DNA of 40,275 bases from a virus. Positions 7,831-17,406 of the stretch are shown here, one piece after another. The stretch covers positions 1 to 40,275 of IMG/VR virus record IMGVR_UViG_3300050343_000085. The stretch is one strand, 5' to 3'. The notes below the pieces were generated by a model. That model had not been told where the DNA came from. It saw only the letters and a list, made by a program, of their open reading frames with translations, and ran no database searches. The translations under genes and the position numbers were made by a program. Numbering within the stretch: position 1 is the stretch's first letter; every line of letters begins with the position of its first letter.

Positions 7831-8955
7831 ATGTCAGTCAAGATTATCACTAAGCACGAAACAGGGGGCACTGGTGATGAGCCCCTATCAACTGACTTGG
7901 AAAAAGGTGAGTTAGGTGTAAATACGGTTGACGGTAAGCTGTGGGTCGGAGACGGTGCCTCAAAGAAACTTCTTACGCCCAGCGGTGGCTTGGTAGATGG
8001 TCTAGCGGACGGTAATACCCTCAGGTGGGAAGATAGTGCCTCTGAGTGGCAGGCCACCAGCGCCCTTGTGGTGGATGATGCTGGCAATGTCACCGCAACA
8101 GGCGATTTAACTGCGGCTTCTTTTATTGGCGACGGTTCACAGTTGACTAACGTGCCGGGGGCCACTCAGTGGGACGATGTCACTGGCGGTATTAACTACG
8201 CTGACGGGTCGGTTGGTATTGGAACTACTAATCCGGTATGGGGGCTTAATGTAGAGGCTTCCACGCAAACAATCGCTAGGTTTCAGTCTACTAGCGGCAC
8301 CTCTGCAATTATTGAGGTTGGCCCAACGAGCGTTACTGGGACTTACCCGCGCATCCAAGGAATGCCAGACGGTAGCATCAACCTTCTGGCTAGCGGGTTC
8401 CCTGTTATAGAGTGTGAAAAAGATGAAATACGCTTTAAGACTAACAGCGGCACCGAGCGTATGCGTATCGACACCAGCGGCAACGTCAAGATAAACACTG
8501 GCAACCTAGAGCTATCTGGTGGCGGTGGCTGGTATCAAACAGGCACGACATGGACTCGCTCTCTAAACGACGTAGCAGTTTACACTGGCAACACAGCGGC
8601 CACAGCATTCGCCACACCCGGTGACTTCACTGCTGGGTACTCAGACATGCGCCTCAAGACACATCTGGGAACTATCCCTGATGCCTTGGATAAGGTGTGT
8701 TCGCTGGAAGGTTTCTACTACGAGCGGAATGATACGGCGGTAGAGCTAGGTTATACAGGCGGTGAGCGTAGGGTCGGCCTTAGCGCACAGGATGTTCAGG
8801 CTGTCCTGCCAGAAGTGGTGAAGGACGCACCCATCAACATTGACCACGGCACCGATTATTTAACGATAGATTACGAGCGAGTAGTGCCTTTGCTGGTGGA
8901 GTCTATAAAAGATTTACGCGCAGAGATTGATGAATTGAAGAGGAACCAAAAATGA
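7831..8955 (+). CDS. Tail fibre/spike with C-terminal S74 chaperone domain
   Basis: 374 residues. The N-terminus (about 1-45) has the pattern GELGVNTVDGKLWVGDG that begins many trimeric phage fibres; repetitive beta sequence (TGDLTAASFIGDGSQLTNV) follows. Residues 271-374 are an intramolecular chaperone of the peptidase S74 family: SDMRLK gives the cleavage Ser271-Asp272 and the conserved Lys276, then VGLSAQDVQAVLPEVV, and the chain ends in a coiled coil (LLVESIKDLRAEIDELK). In this family the chaperone aids trimer folding and then cuts itself off. The fibre probably binds the host surface. AAGGA lies upstream, and the gene overlaps the next by 4 bases. Confidence 0.9.
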   Translation: MSVKIITKHETGGTGDEPLSTDLEKGELGVNTVDGKLWVGDGASKKLLTPSGGLVDGLADGNTLRWEDSASEWQATSALVVDDAGNVTATGDLTAASFIGDGSQLTNVPGATQWDDVTGGINYADGSVGIGTTNPVWGLNVEASTQTIARFQSTSGTSAIIEVGPTSVTGTYPRIQGMPDGSINLLASGFPVIECEKDEIRFKTNSGTERMRIDTSGNVKINTGNLELSGGGGWYQTGTTWTRSLNDVAVYTGNTAATAFATPGDFTAGYSDMRLKTHLGTIPDALDKVCSLEGFYYERNDTAVELGYTGGERRVGLSAQDVQAVLPEVVKDAPINIDHGTDYLTIDYERVVPLLVESIKDLRAEIDELKRNQK

Positions 8956-9407
8956 CAACTGACACAGTAAGCCGAGACACTAAAACAGAGTACGTTGCCT
9001 ACCTTAGCTTTGATAGGGTGGAGTGGCAGGAGTCTTACTCGTTCACCGATGGTGCGGGTAAGCCGCTTGGTGTTCTGCATGAGAACTTCCTGGCGTACCT
9101 CCGCGCAGCCTACACAGAAAACGTAGATGAGTGCTGTGTGCAGGTAGACGGTGGATTCAACACGGGCAGCGAGATAACTGTCAGCGGCACCTACACTCTG
9201 ACAACGGCGAATGAGGAAGGCGAACCCGTTGTTTCCCAAGAGGCGTTTTCCTCCAAGACAGTGCTGGACATGACGCTGGCAGCGGAACCTGCGTACATGC
9301 CTGTCAGTGATAGCTTGCTGGAGGACACAAAGAACATTTGGATTGAGATGGAGAGCGATGGCGATAGTCATAAGCCTTGTGGCACTTCAAGCACAGCCTC
9401 GCGGTGA
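8952..9407 (+). CDS. Unknown tail-associated protein (3' end frameshifted)
   Basis: 151 residues as it stands; ATGA overlap with the fibre gene. The body is beta-rich with an acidic surface and no known motif. Reading on after 9373 in the other frame gives LAVSDLKVSVTVSDD and a stop at 9488-9490 that overlaps the next start codon as TAATG, exactly like neighbouring junctions. One more A in the AA at 9372-9373 would restore a protein of about 180 residues running 8952-9490. A base-calling indel is the simplest explanation. Its position suggests a fibre-associated or chaperone protein; function not recognised. Confidence 0.7.
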   Translation: MTTDTVSRDTKTEYVAYLSFDRVEWQESYSFTDGAGKPLGVLHENFLAYLRAAYTENVDECCVQVDGGFNTGSEITVSGTYTLTTANEEGEPVVSQEAFSSKTVLDMTLAAEPAYMPVSDSLLEDTKNIWIEMESDGDSHKPCGTSSTASR

Positions 9408-9489
9408 GTGACCTGAAAGTCAGTGTGACAGTGAGTGACGATGTTGTGCCACAGATACCGCCCTCACCTAGCGCGGCTCGTTCACGCTA

Positions 9490-10542
9490 ATGGCTGTCCC
9501 TACTTCCAACATTACGCTTGCCTCTATCCAGCAGGAGTTTGGAGGCGCTGCGGCTAATCGTGCGCTGAAGAATTACTACGGTGCGGTGGCGGGTGTGCCT
9601 ACCTCTGGCGCGATTAAGTTCAAGGATTTTGCGGGTAAGTCTGCTGACATTGTGGGTTCTCAGTTATTTGAGTCCTCTGGGACTTTTACGGTTCCTGCGG
9701 GTGTAACATCTGTTCATGTCTGCTGCGTAGGCGGCGGTGGGCGAGGTTCGCCTGTGGTAGACCAAGCTCGAAGCGGTGGTTCTGCTGGTGCTTGTGCTTA
9801 CAAGAATAATATCGCCGTTACGCCGGGGCAGCAGATAACGGTGGTGGTAACGCTTGAAGGCGATACAAATACCACCAACGGTAGTTACTTCCTGAACACC
9901 TCAACCTGCAACGCCCGTACAGGGTTTCAGACTGCTATCAGCGGCGGAGCAGCTAACGCTGGGGACGCTGCCTTCAGGGGTGGTATGGGCGGCTCTGGTG
10001 GCACGATGAAATACGTTACCACTTATTTCACCATTTGGTACGCTATGGCTGGTGGAGGTGGTGGTGCAGCCTCTATGGTGGCCAATGGCCCTCGTGGAGG
10101 TAATAGCATTAATCCCGGCACTGGCACCTCCACCCCCACACCTCAACAGGGTGGCAACGGGCTTACGGCTAGTAGGGCTGGTGGTGGTGGTGGTGCTGCG
10201 GGAAATTATTTCTACGCAAATGGTGGCTCTGGAAATAATCCTGCTTACGAACCCACACTTAATAGTTCCTACTGGGGTTTTTCTAGTCACAGGGGCGGTG
10301 GCGTGGGTGTTGACTACGCGGGGCCAACAGGTGCTGCGGGTATAGGTTCCAAGACAGCGGGTGCGCCAACGAGCAGTAGCGTCACGGCACCTACAAATGG
10401 TGGTCAGGGTTCTAACGGTGATTACGGCGCGGGTGGTGGTGCGGGGACTAATCCTGGCACTGGCAAGACAAACGTCTACAAAGGTTCAGATGGTGCGGTA
10501 AATATCAAGTGGGGAAATTCAAATACGTTCCCTTGGTTATAA
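9490..10542 (+). CDS. Glycine-rich receptor-binding adhesin (probable)
   Basis: 350 residues. Residues 1-55 look like a virion-attachment segment (LASIQQEFGG, IKFKDFAGKS). From about 60 the chain has GTFTVPAGVTSVHVCCVGGGG, typical of phage tail proteins with glycine-rich domains, and then long Gly/Ala/Ser stretches such as AGGGGGAA and RAGGGGGAAGNYFYANGGSG. T-even gp38-like adhesins use similar polyglycine runs to form receptor-binding sandwiches, so host recognition is the likely role. Starts at TAATG with the frame-corrected upstream gene. The Gly-rich part is expected to vary quickly between relatives. Confidence 0.75.
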   Translation: MAVPTSNITLASIQQEFGGAAANRALKNYYGAVAGVPTSGAIKFKDFAGKSADIVGSQLFESSGTFTVPAGVTSVHVCCVGGGGRGSPVVDQARSGGSAGACAYKNNIAVTPGQQITVVVTLEGDTNTTNGSYFLNTSTCNARTGFQTAISGGAANAGDAAFRGGMGGSGGTMKYVTTYFTIWYAMAGGGGGAASMVANGPRGGNSINPGTGTSTPTPQQGGNGLTASRAGGGGGAAGNYFYANGGSGNNPAYEPTLNSSYWGFSSHRGGGVGVDYAGPTGAAGIGSKTAGAPTSSSVTAPTNGGQGSNGDYGAGGGAGTNPGTGKTNVYKGSDGAVNIKWGNSNTFPWL

Positions 10543-10555
10543 CGGAGATAGTTAA

Positions 10556-13500
10556 GTGGCAATGTTTGACGGTTTCACTAAAGAAGATTTCCAGAAGGCG
10601 GTTGCGGCTAACCCTGAGGCGTGGGATTTTGGGGCGAAGGCCCAGCCGACCCTAGACTTGTCAGGATACTACGGGGCTGGTGGTGCGGGTGCAGGTCTTC
10701 TATCACAGGACAGGATTGCCGCTAACAACGCCCAACAGTTGAACGTAGGGAGCCCATCGGGTAATCCAGGATTTAGCCTTTCTCCACAGGGTGAAATCGT
10801 ATGGATGAATGCTGGTGCGCCTACGCAGGCCAACAAGCAGCAGTTCGCGGACTGGCGTAACAGTCAGAACGGTGGGAACATGTCTGGGGACTTCGATGTG
10901 ACTACGTTGCAAGAGTCGTACCAACGCCAGATGGACGAAGCGGCCCCAAACATTATATTTAGTGATTCCTTCAAGCGTGTGGCCGACGGCACAGACGCCT
11001 ACCTAGGCCAGTCGTACCAGAAGTCTATAGGACAGGACAACAGGACGCCCAACGGTGTCTCTGGGGCCACTACTGGCCTCCCACAGGATTTCCTGAAAGA
11101 CTACTACAACACTGGTGCAGGTAAAGGGACTTTTGAGCAAGACAAGGCGGCTGTACAAGACACCACCATCACTGATGACCTTATGGACATGTTGCCTGAG
11201 GGGAAGCCTAAAGGTATGTTCGACGGTATGACTCAGGAGCAGGTTGCCCAAGCGTGGCAAGCTAACCCTGAAGGGTTCAAGAAAGGTATGCTAGAGAACC
11301 CTGAGGCGTGGGGTTTTAACCGCTACAACACACTGGATAACGGTAGGCTTATCGGCATCAATGCAGAAGGTGGTGGCCACAGAGTACTAGACCTAGGTTA
11401 CGAGGAGGGTGGTGCCGTAAACACAGGCGGCCCTAAGGGTGAGTTTAATGACGCCCTCGGCGTGAGCCAGAGGCCCGATAGCGCCCCTGCTGGTTCATAT
11501 CTACCTGCTAAGCCAGAGGACATGAGTGAAGAGAACGTCAAGAACTGGCACTCTTACTACAGAAACAACCCAGAGCTACAGCAGCACTTGTCCCTCGATG
11601 AAAGGCAAGACCTTAAGTACCTCGACTACCTCACAGGGAACTACGAGGGTGGCTACAAAGAATACAAGGAAGACTCCTACGCGCTCAGAAATGAGTTCGG
11701 CCTCGACAGACATTACTCCGTCCCCGGCAGGGACTCGCACCGCTTCGAGTATCAATACGAAGCACCTAAGCGTTATGACGGTGACGACATCTACGGCACG
11801 TTTGCAGATACACACGAAGATATTGGTGGGTTCTACAAGCAAGAAGGAAAACCCGGCCAAGGGTTTATTCAGGAGACCTTGTCGAAGCCTGCGGTTGGTA
11901 TTGCTCTCGCTCTGCTTGTCCCTGCTGCTGCTCCTGCCTTTGCTACAGCTATTGGTGTAGCTGACGCAGTAGGCGCAGCGATATTGGGTGGTGGTATGTC
12001 AGCCCTTAAAGGTGGAGACATAGGTGACATTATTACGGGCGCTGCTGGTAGCTACATAGGCGCAGGCGGCCTCTCTGGCGCATCCAACAGCTTAGCCGCT
12101 GGTCTAAACGTGTCTACGGACATTGCTGATAGCATTATCCAAGGTGGTTTTGAGTTAGTGCAGGGTGGCGACATAGAGGACGCCCTTGCTGCTGGCCTGA
12201 CTAAGTATGCGTTTACTCAGGGTGGTAAGCTGGCCCAAGAGTTGAAAGGCAAAATAGGCGAGAGTGGTGATATTCCTCAGGGAGAGTTAGATACGCTCAC
12301 AGAGTTTGATACTGACAAGTATGATGCTATGATGAAGCCTAACGTCGAGGACATTGCAGGCGGGCAGTACAACCCTGATGGCTCCTTGAAGATAACTCCT
12401 GATATTCCTGCTTCAGGTGCAAGTTCGCAAGTAGGTGGTGACCGATACACTACTACAGATAGCCCTGCGAATGATTCTTTAGGCGGTGACTGGGCAGGAG
12501 ATGACCCCTTCTTGAACCCTTCGGATACTGACTACGCTAAAGGCGCAACAGGGTTCACCAAAGGAGCTAATGGCGAACCTATCAAAGTCATTTATGACAC
12601 AGATAACTTTACCCCAGAAGACTTTATGACTCCTAGGCCGGGGCAGCACTTTGGCTACACACGGGTTGGGGACAGATTCTATATTACAAAGGCTGACGGC
12701 ACATACGCTCCGATGTCTGAAGGTTATAGCCCTGACACGAGGTACTCTATTGAGGCTCGTGATGGGTACGGCCAGTTTGCGGGTGAGCATACTTTAGAAG
12801 AGTGGGCAGAGATGGGCATAGGTAAGACAGCCCTCTATGACCAGATGCTGGCTAAGGCGGGTGTACCTCAGTTTGATAGTCCTGAGTGGCAGTCATTGCC
12901 TAACACTACAGGCCCTGTTGAAATCATGCCTATAGAGCCTGAGACGCCTGTAGAGAAGCCTCCATTGGAGCGTCCTGACACAGCCCCTATTGAGCAACCA
13001 GAGATACCTAAGCTCCCCTCTGACTCCACAGGCGGTGGTGGCGGTGGTGGTGGTGACCTTGCTGGTGGTGGTGAGACAGGCGCAGGAATGCCCTCACTGC
13101 CTCCTTTAGAGAACCCTCCTCCTATGCCTATAGGGGGTACAACAATCCCCGCTCCGGACATAGACGCTGCTTTAGATGTGTTTGATGATGTTGCTGATTG
13201 GGACCCCTCAATCTTAGTGGATACCGTTGACGACATTCTGAAAGCCTCGGACTTAGCGGGTGATGCTGAAGACATTGCGTCTCAGATTGAACATGGTGAG
13301 ACCGAAGGCGTACCTCAGGAAGTGGTGGACGGTTTAGAGGAAGAGGGTAAGACTACTGAACTTACGCAGGCTGAGAAGTTAGCTAAGTACTGGGAGGATA
13401 ATCCTGGTTCACTAGAGCAGGCCATCAAGGACAACCCTGAGGCGTGGGGCATAGAGCCTGACGGTGAGGGCACCCCTAATGGTTCAGGTGGCGGCGGTGA

Positions 13501-13858
13501 CACTAACGGCGGTACAGGTTCCGTAGGTGACGGTACTGGCGGTGGTGGTGATGTTGATAATACAGGTACTGGAGACACTACAAGCGGTGGTGCTGGCACT
13601 GGTGACACGTCTGGTGGCGGTACGGGAGAAGGTACTGACGCTGGGAAAGGTACAGGAACTGGTACAGGAACAGGCACAGGTGACGGCTCTGGTGATGGCT
13701 CTGGAACAGGAGGTGGCACAGGAGCGGGTGAAGGCTTTGGTAGCGGGGGTAAAAGCACCTCGTTCACACCCATCACATCTAAACTCTTTGACAACTTCCA
13801 CGTAGAGCAGCTAGAGTTCATTGACCTTATACAACCAACAGGAATGATGAGAAGATGA
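10556..13858 (+). CDS. Very large virion protein with NPEAW repeats and Gly-rich tail
   Basis: 1100 residues from GTG at 10556 (GGAG 8 bases upstream; an ATG two codons later is less well spaced). Three copies of a short unit containing NPEAW(G/D)(F/I) occur near residues 19-25, 248 and 960, the first two with FDG(F/M)T just before. Residues about 443-505 are Ala/Gly-rich and hydrophobic (GIALALLVPAAAPAFATAIG), as in proteins that insert into membranes during DNA ejection. A Pro-rich stretch and GGGGGGGG at about 825 come next, and a Gly/Thr/Asp-rich low-complexity segment spans about 975-1065. It lies between fibre and tail-tube genes, so it is probably a tail or ejected protein. No enzymatic motif was seen. 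Confidence 0.75.
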   Translation: MAMFDGFTKEDFQKAVAANPEAWDFGAKAQPTLDLSGYYGAGGAGAGLLSQDRIAANNAQQLNVGSPSGNPGFSLSPQGEIVWMNAGAPTQANKQQFADWRNSQNGGNMSGDFDVTTLQESYQRQMDEAAPNIIFSDSFKRVADGTDAYLGQSYQKSIGQDNRTPNGVSGATTGLPQDFLKDYYNTGAGKGTFEQDKAAVQDTTITDDLMDMLPEGKPKGMFDGMTQEQVAQAWQANPEGFKKGMLENPEAWGFNRYNTLDNGRLIGINAEGGGHRVLDLGYEEGGAVNTGGPKGEFNDALGVSQRPDSAPAGSYLPAKPEDMSEENVKNWHSYYRNNPELQQHLSLDERQDLKYLDYLTGNYEGGYKEYKEDSYALRNEFGLDRHYSVPGRDSHRFEYQYEAPKRYDGDDIYGTFADTHEDIGGFYKQEGKPGQGFIQETLSKPAVGIALALLVPAAAPAFATAIGVADAVGAAILGGGMSALKGGDIGDIITGAAGSYIGAGGLSGASNSLAAGLNVSTDIADSIIQGGFELVQGGDIEDALAAGLTKYAFTQGGKLAQELKGKIGESGDIPQGELDTLTEFDTDKYDAMMKPNVEDIAGGQYNPDGSLKITPDIPASGASSQVGGDRYTTTDSPANDSLGGDWAGDDPFLNPSDTDYAKGATGFTKGANGEPIKVIYDTDNFTPEDFMTPRPGQHFGYTRVGDRFYITKADGTYAPMSEGYSPDTRYSIEARDGYGQFAGEHTLEEWAEMGIGKTALYDQMLAKAGVPQFDSPEWQSLPNTTGPVEIMPIEPETPVEKPPLERPDTAPIEQPEIPKLPSDSTGGGGGGGGDLAGGGETGAGMPSLPPLENPPPMPIGGTTIPAPDIDAALDVFDDVADWDPSILVDTVDDILKASDLAGDAEDIASQIEHGETEGVPQEVVDGLEEEGKTTELTQAEKLAKYWEDNPGSLEQAIKDNPEAWGIEPDGEGTPNGSGGGGDTNGGTGSVGDGTGGGGDVDNTGTGDTTSGGAGTGDTSGGGTGEGTDAGKGTGTGTGTGTGDGSGDGSGTGGGTGAGEGFGSGGKSTSFTPITSKLFDNFHVEQLEFIDLIQPTGMMRR

Positions 13859-14592
13859 CGTACATACAATTAATCAACGCAGTTCTTACGAGGCTACGAG
13901 AAGACACCATAGATGCGTCTCAGGTTGACTCAGACCCCTATTTTAGGTCTATTGGTGCTCAAGTAAATGATGCTAAGGACCGTGTAGAAGATGCTTGGCA
14001 GTGGTCGGCCTTACGGGGTTCAGACCTAGTACGCATGGACACCCCCTCATCAGAGGCGGTTCTTGGTTCTGCATTTGCCTTACCTGACTCAGCGGATAAT
14101 CATTATATCATTAAGGGGTTCTACGGCTCTAATGACAGTAACCCCTCACAGTATCACAATGTACGTCAGATTTCAAGAGACCTTATGGTACAGCGGTACG
14201 CGAGTGGCACAAGCACACCCTCTGGTCAGCCTACAGAAGTGGCCGTAAATAAACGTGAGGTTGTGTCCGGTAATATCCAAATAATTGTGTATCCGGTACA
14301 GGAACTAACATCTACAGACACATTAATCGTTGACAGGGTGTCACATCAGCAGACGTTAGCTAATGCCGAAGACAGGCTTTTGGTCCCCTCCCTCCCCGTT
14401 TACACCCTTGCTACTGCTCTCGCCTCTCGGGAGCGTGGGGAGGTGGGTGGGACCCCTACGTCGGAACTCTTTGCCATTGCGGACAGGCACCTTTCTGACG
14501 CTATCGCACAGGACTCTTCCTTATACCCCGATGAGCTTGACTGGTACTCAGCAGGCGGTGATTGGGTCAACACTAACGTGAAGAACGCATAA
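13855..14592 (+). CDS. Head-tail adaptor / tail tubular protein A-like
   Basis: 245 residues, overlapping the previous stop by 4 bases. The N-terminus IQLINAVLTRLRE and the segment VNDAKDRVEDAWQWSALR are characteristic of the T7 gp11-like adaptor that binds under the portal. A beta-rich middle and a helical C-terminus with LATALASRERGE fit the family. It connects head and tail-tube hub. The next gene, also tail-type, follows with a 1-base overlap. Confidence 0.75.
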   Translation: MTYIQLINAVLTRLREDTIDASQVDSDPYFRSIGAQVNDAKDRVEDAWQWSALRGSDLVRMDTPSSEAVLGSAFALPDSADNHYIIKGFYGSNDSNPSQYHNVRQISRDLMVQRYASGTSTPSGQPTEVAVNKREVVSGNIQIIVYPVQELTSTDTLIVDRVSHQQTLANAEDRLLVPSLPVYTLATALASRERGEVGGTPTSELFAIADRHLSDAIAQDSSLYPDELDWYSAGGDWVNTNVKNA

Positions 14593-16193
14593 TGGCTCAA
14601 CCACAACAGAATGTAAGCCTCGTTGCTCCAGGATTTGCTGGGTTAAATACTCAGGACTCTCCTTTGGACATGGACATACAGTACGCCTCTCGTGCGGACA
14701 ACTGTACTATTGACCGATTCGGGCGTATAGCGTCCCGCAAAGGTTTCAGCTTCCTTTCTACGAACCCTTATGTGCTGGACGACAACCCTATTGTGTCGAT
14801 GGGTGAGTTCATCACCTTTGATGGTCAGGAGTGGTTGTTTGCGGCAGGCAACAATAAGATTTTCATACAGGAGCGTACAGGCACGTTAGAGCTAGTTGAG
14901 CTAACACTCCCCCTGACGCCCACTGAGAATCACTGGCAGATAATTTCATTCAACGATAAGTGCTATTTTATCCAGAGTGGACATAAGCCACTTGTCTTTG
15001 ACCCCGCAGTCTCTACCACTGCTCTGTCCTTCTGGGGTGAATACCCCTCAGGCATGGAGGCCTCCGGTTCGTGGCCTAATGCAGCACACGCAGCCTTTGG
15101 GCGTTTGTGGCTCGGTGACCTCGACGGTGACTCCACAACAGTCCTTTGGAGTGGTCTGCTGGACGGTGAGAACTGGACGTCCCTTGGGTGGGGCTCCATA
15201 CAGACGTCAGAGTATTGGCCTGCTGGGTACGACGAAGTGACTGCCTTAGCGGCACATAACAACTTTATGATTATCTTTGGTAGTCGTAATATCCTGCTGT
15301 ACTCAACTACCTCAGACGTTGTGTCTACACTACGCCTAGAGGATACCATTGAGGGCCTAGGGTGTATCTCTAGGGACTCTGTAGTGCCTACGGGCACAGA
15401 TTTCATGTTCGTTGATGCTACGGGTGTTCGCTCCCTGAACAGGACAATTGAGCAGAAGTCAGTACCTATTGGCGACATCTCAATGAATGTCCGAATAGAG
15501 TTCCAAGAGGCTTTGCGTAGGGAGGTTGTGCAGGACATTAAGGCTGTGTACCATGTGGAAGACAGTTTTTACGTCTGCTTCTTAGCTGACAACACAGAGT
15601 CTTACGTGTTCGATACGTGGTCTCCACTACCCACAGGGGCCGCTAGGTGTACTAAATGGACGCAGGTTCAGCCTCGATGCGGTGTGCGCACACAAGACCG
15701 TACTACGTACTTCGGCGGCGACGGTGGTGTATATACTTACGAGGGCGCACAAGATGTGGTTGCGGTACGTCCCACAGCAAGTGACCCCCTAGAGTCTGTC
15801 ATTAGTAGTATTAGCTTAGCCTACTTTACACACCCCTTGGACTTCGGCTCACCCGCCAGCCTACTCTTCCCTAAGCAGGTAGACGTAACAGTATTTGGCG
15901 GCTTTAATGGCAACCTAATGCTAAACTGGGCCTATGACTACAAAGAAAACTTTGCCACCAAGACACAGGCGCTAGTGCCTGCTGGTTCTCCGGGCTTTTG
16001 GGACACAGACGCAGAGTGGGGTACAGGAAACACTATTGAGTGGTCGGCCATCCTAACCAACCTGAACCAACTGAAGTACAACATTTGGGGTTCCGGTAGA
16101 AACATCAAGGTAGGTTTCACCACTGAAATATTCGGCTCCTCTGTGAGCATTCAAGAACTTAATGTACAGGTGTTACAAGGAAGACTATTATGA
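14592..16193 (+). CDS. Tail tubular protein B-like / tail stabilisation protein
   Basis: 533 residues, starting on the last base of the previous stop (TAATG). The opening VAPGFAGLNTQDSPLDMD and ASRADNCTIDRFGRIASRKG are typical of podovirus tail-hub proteins (T7 gp12-like in position and layout). The rest is beta-rich with several WxxG and FGS turns, compatible with a beta-propeller. It probably forms the tail tube below the adaptor, and fibres attach nearby. No catalytic motif is visible. Confidence 0.75.
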   Translation: MAQPQQNVSLVAPGFAGLNTQDSPLDMDIQYASRADNCTIDRFGRIASRKGFSFLSTNPYVLDDNPIVSMGEFITFDGQEWLFAAGNNKIFIQERTGTLELVELTLPLTPTENHWQIISFNDKCYFIQSGHKPLVFDPAVSTTALSFWGEYPSGMEASGSWPNAAHAAFGRLWLGDLDGDSTTVLWSGLLDGENWTSLGWGSIQTSEYWPAGYDEVTALAAHNNFMIIFGSRNILLYSTTSDVVSTLRLEDTIEGLGCISRDSVVPTGTDFMFVDATGVRSLNRTIEQKSVPIGDISMNVRIEFQEALRREVVQDIKAVYHVEDSFYVCFLADNTESYVFDTWSPLPTGAARCTKWTQVQPRCGVRTQDRTTYFGGDGGVYTYEGAQDVVAVRPTASDPLESVISSISLAYFTHPLDFGSPASLLFPKQVDVTVFGGFNGNLMLNWAYDYKENFATKTQALVPAGSPGFWDTDAEWGTGNTIEWSAILTNLNQLKYNIWGSGRNIKVGFTTEIFGSSVSIQELNVQVLQGRLL

Positions 16194-16408
16194 GCAACTA
16201 CACATACCCCAACTCTAGCCTGACTTTTGGGCAAAGGGACAACTTATCGCCTGGAAGCACAGAGAAGGTGGTTAAGGGTTCTCAGCTAGACTTTGAGTTC
16301 AATGCCTTAGTAACCTCTGTGAATTCTAAACTGAACACACTAAACCCCATTATAGAGGGGGACCTCACAGGAACCTCAGGGGCTAGGATTATAGGAGGAA
16401 CCTACTGA
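16190..16408 (+). CDS. Small virion protein (tail-associated)
   Basis: 72 residues, overlapping its left neighbour by 4 bases and its right neighbour by 1. The sequence SNYTYPNSSLTFGQRDNL and the central FEFNALVTSVNSKLNTLNP resemble the N-terminal attachment segment of tail fibres in related podoviruses, here as a free-standing small protein without a fibre body. A role in attachment or as a virion minor protein is likely but unproven. Confidence 0.7.
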   Translation: MSNYTYPNSSLTFGQRDNLSPGSTEKVVKGSQLDFEFNALVTSVNSKLNTLNPIIEGDLTGTSGARIIGGTY

Positions 16409-17406
16409 TGAGTTTTTGGGAGAGTGTATTAGGCGGTGGTGCAGGAGCCTACGGGTACAAAGAACTCATGGACCGGATGCAGGAACAACGTGGCGACGTC
16501 ATGGGCAGCATCGGTGACATTACACAGCAGGTTCAGAATCAAGGTGGGTTTACGCCTTGGGGTGTTCGTGCGGGTGGTCTAGGCAGTGGTTCCTATGACC
16601 CTGCGACGGGGCAGATGGACTATCAGTTAAATGAGGGTCAGAGGCAGCAGCAGAGCTACTACGGTGGCGCTGCTCAAGACATGTACCAAAAAGCCATGCA
16701 GATGAACCCTAGGTACGGGCAACAAGCCACCTTCTACAATGACGCATCACGTCAGGCGGCTAACCGTTCTATGCAGGACCCTACACAGCGTGAGGGGGAC
16801 ATATACAACCGCATACGTGAGATGCAGCGGCCCGGTGAGGAGCGCCAACGAGACCAGATGACGTCCAACCTCTTCGGTTCTGGTCGTGGTGGTATGAGTA
16901 GTGGTGCCTACGGTGCCTCTCCTGAGGAGTACGGCTTCAACATGGCACGTAATGAAGCCATGAACCAAGCCTCTATGCAGGCAATGGGGCAGGCGCAAAC
17001 AGAGATGATAAACCAAGGCCAGCTATCACAGCAGTACGGTCAGTTGGGAAATCAGACACTACAGCAAGGCACTACCGCACAGCAGATGTACGGGCAGCTT
17101 GGTGGTTCCATGTACGGTAATCAGTTCGGTGGTCTGGGTGCCTTACAGGGCCTCATGGGCCAAGGCATACAGGGGCAGCAGTTGCAGTCTCAGTCTGACC
17201 AGAACATGGCACAGATACTGGCTGAGCTGGGCTTAGGTGGCATAGGTACTGAACTCAACTACTCTAACTTAGAGAATCAGGCGTTTGGTAACATCATTCA
17301 GGCGGGTTCTGGGATGCTAACTGGTGTCGGTGGTGCTATAGATAAATCAGAGGGTCTCATGGACTTCCTCGGAAAAATCTTTAGGAGAGAGAACAATGGC
17401 GGGTAA
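16408..17406 (+). CDS. Gln/Gly/Met-rich internal virion protein
   Basis: 332 residues, extremely rich in Gln, Gly, Met and Tyr (for example QGGFTPWGVRAGGLGSG, GQLSQQYGQLGNQTLQQ), low in charged residues except at the ends. This composition and position correspond to small internal virion or ejection proteins of marine T7-like phages. There is no enzyme motif; a Gly-rich amphipathic stretch near 290-310 could contact membranes. It overlaps the next gene by 11 bases. Confidence 0.7.
   Translation: MSFWESVLGGGAGAYGYKELMDRMQEQRGDVMGSIGDITQQVQNQGGFTPWGVRAGGLGSGSYDPATGQMDYQLNEGQRQQQSYYGGAAQDMYQKAMQMNPRYGQQATFYNDASRQAANRSMQDPTQREGDIYNRIREMQRPGEERQRDQMTSNLFGSGRGGMSSGAYGASPEEYGFNMARNEAMNQASMQAMGQAQTEMINQGQLSQQYGQLGNQTLQQGTTAQQMYGQLGGSMYGNQFGGLGALQGLMGQGIQGQQLQSQSDQNMAQILAELGLGGIGTELNYSNLENQAFGNIIQAGSGMLTGVGGAIDKSEGLMDFLGKIFRRENNGG

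Noticed and set aside
7709-7831. 40-codon ORF with AGGAG upstream and a TAATG junction to the fibre gene
   Set aside because: It runs through terminator 2, and its product (GPLMGPF from the stem) has no protein-like pattern; kept only as a remote possibility.
13315-13869. 184-aa Pro/Val-rich ORF on - opposite the Gly-rich tail
   Set aside because: Antisense shadow of Gly/Thr/Asp codons.
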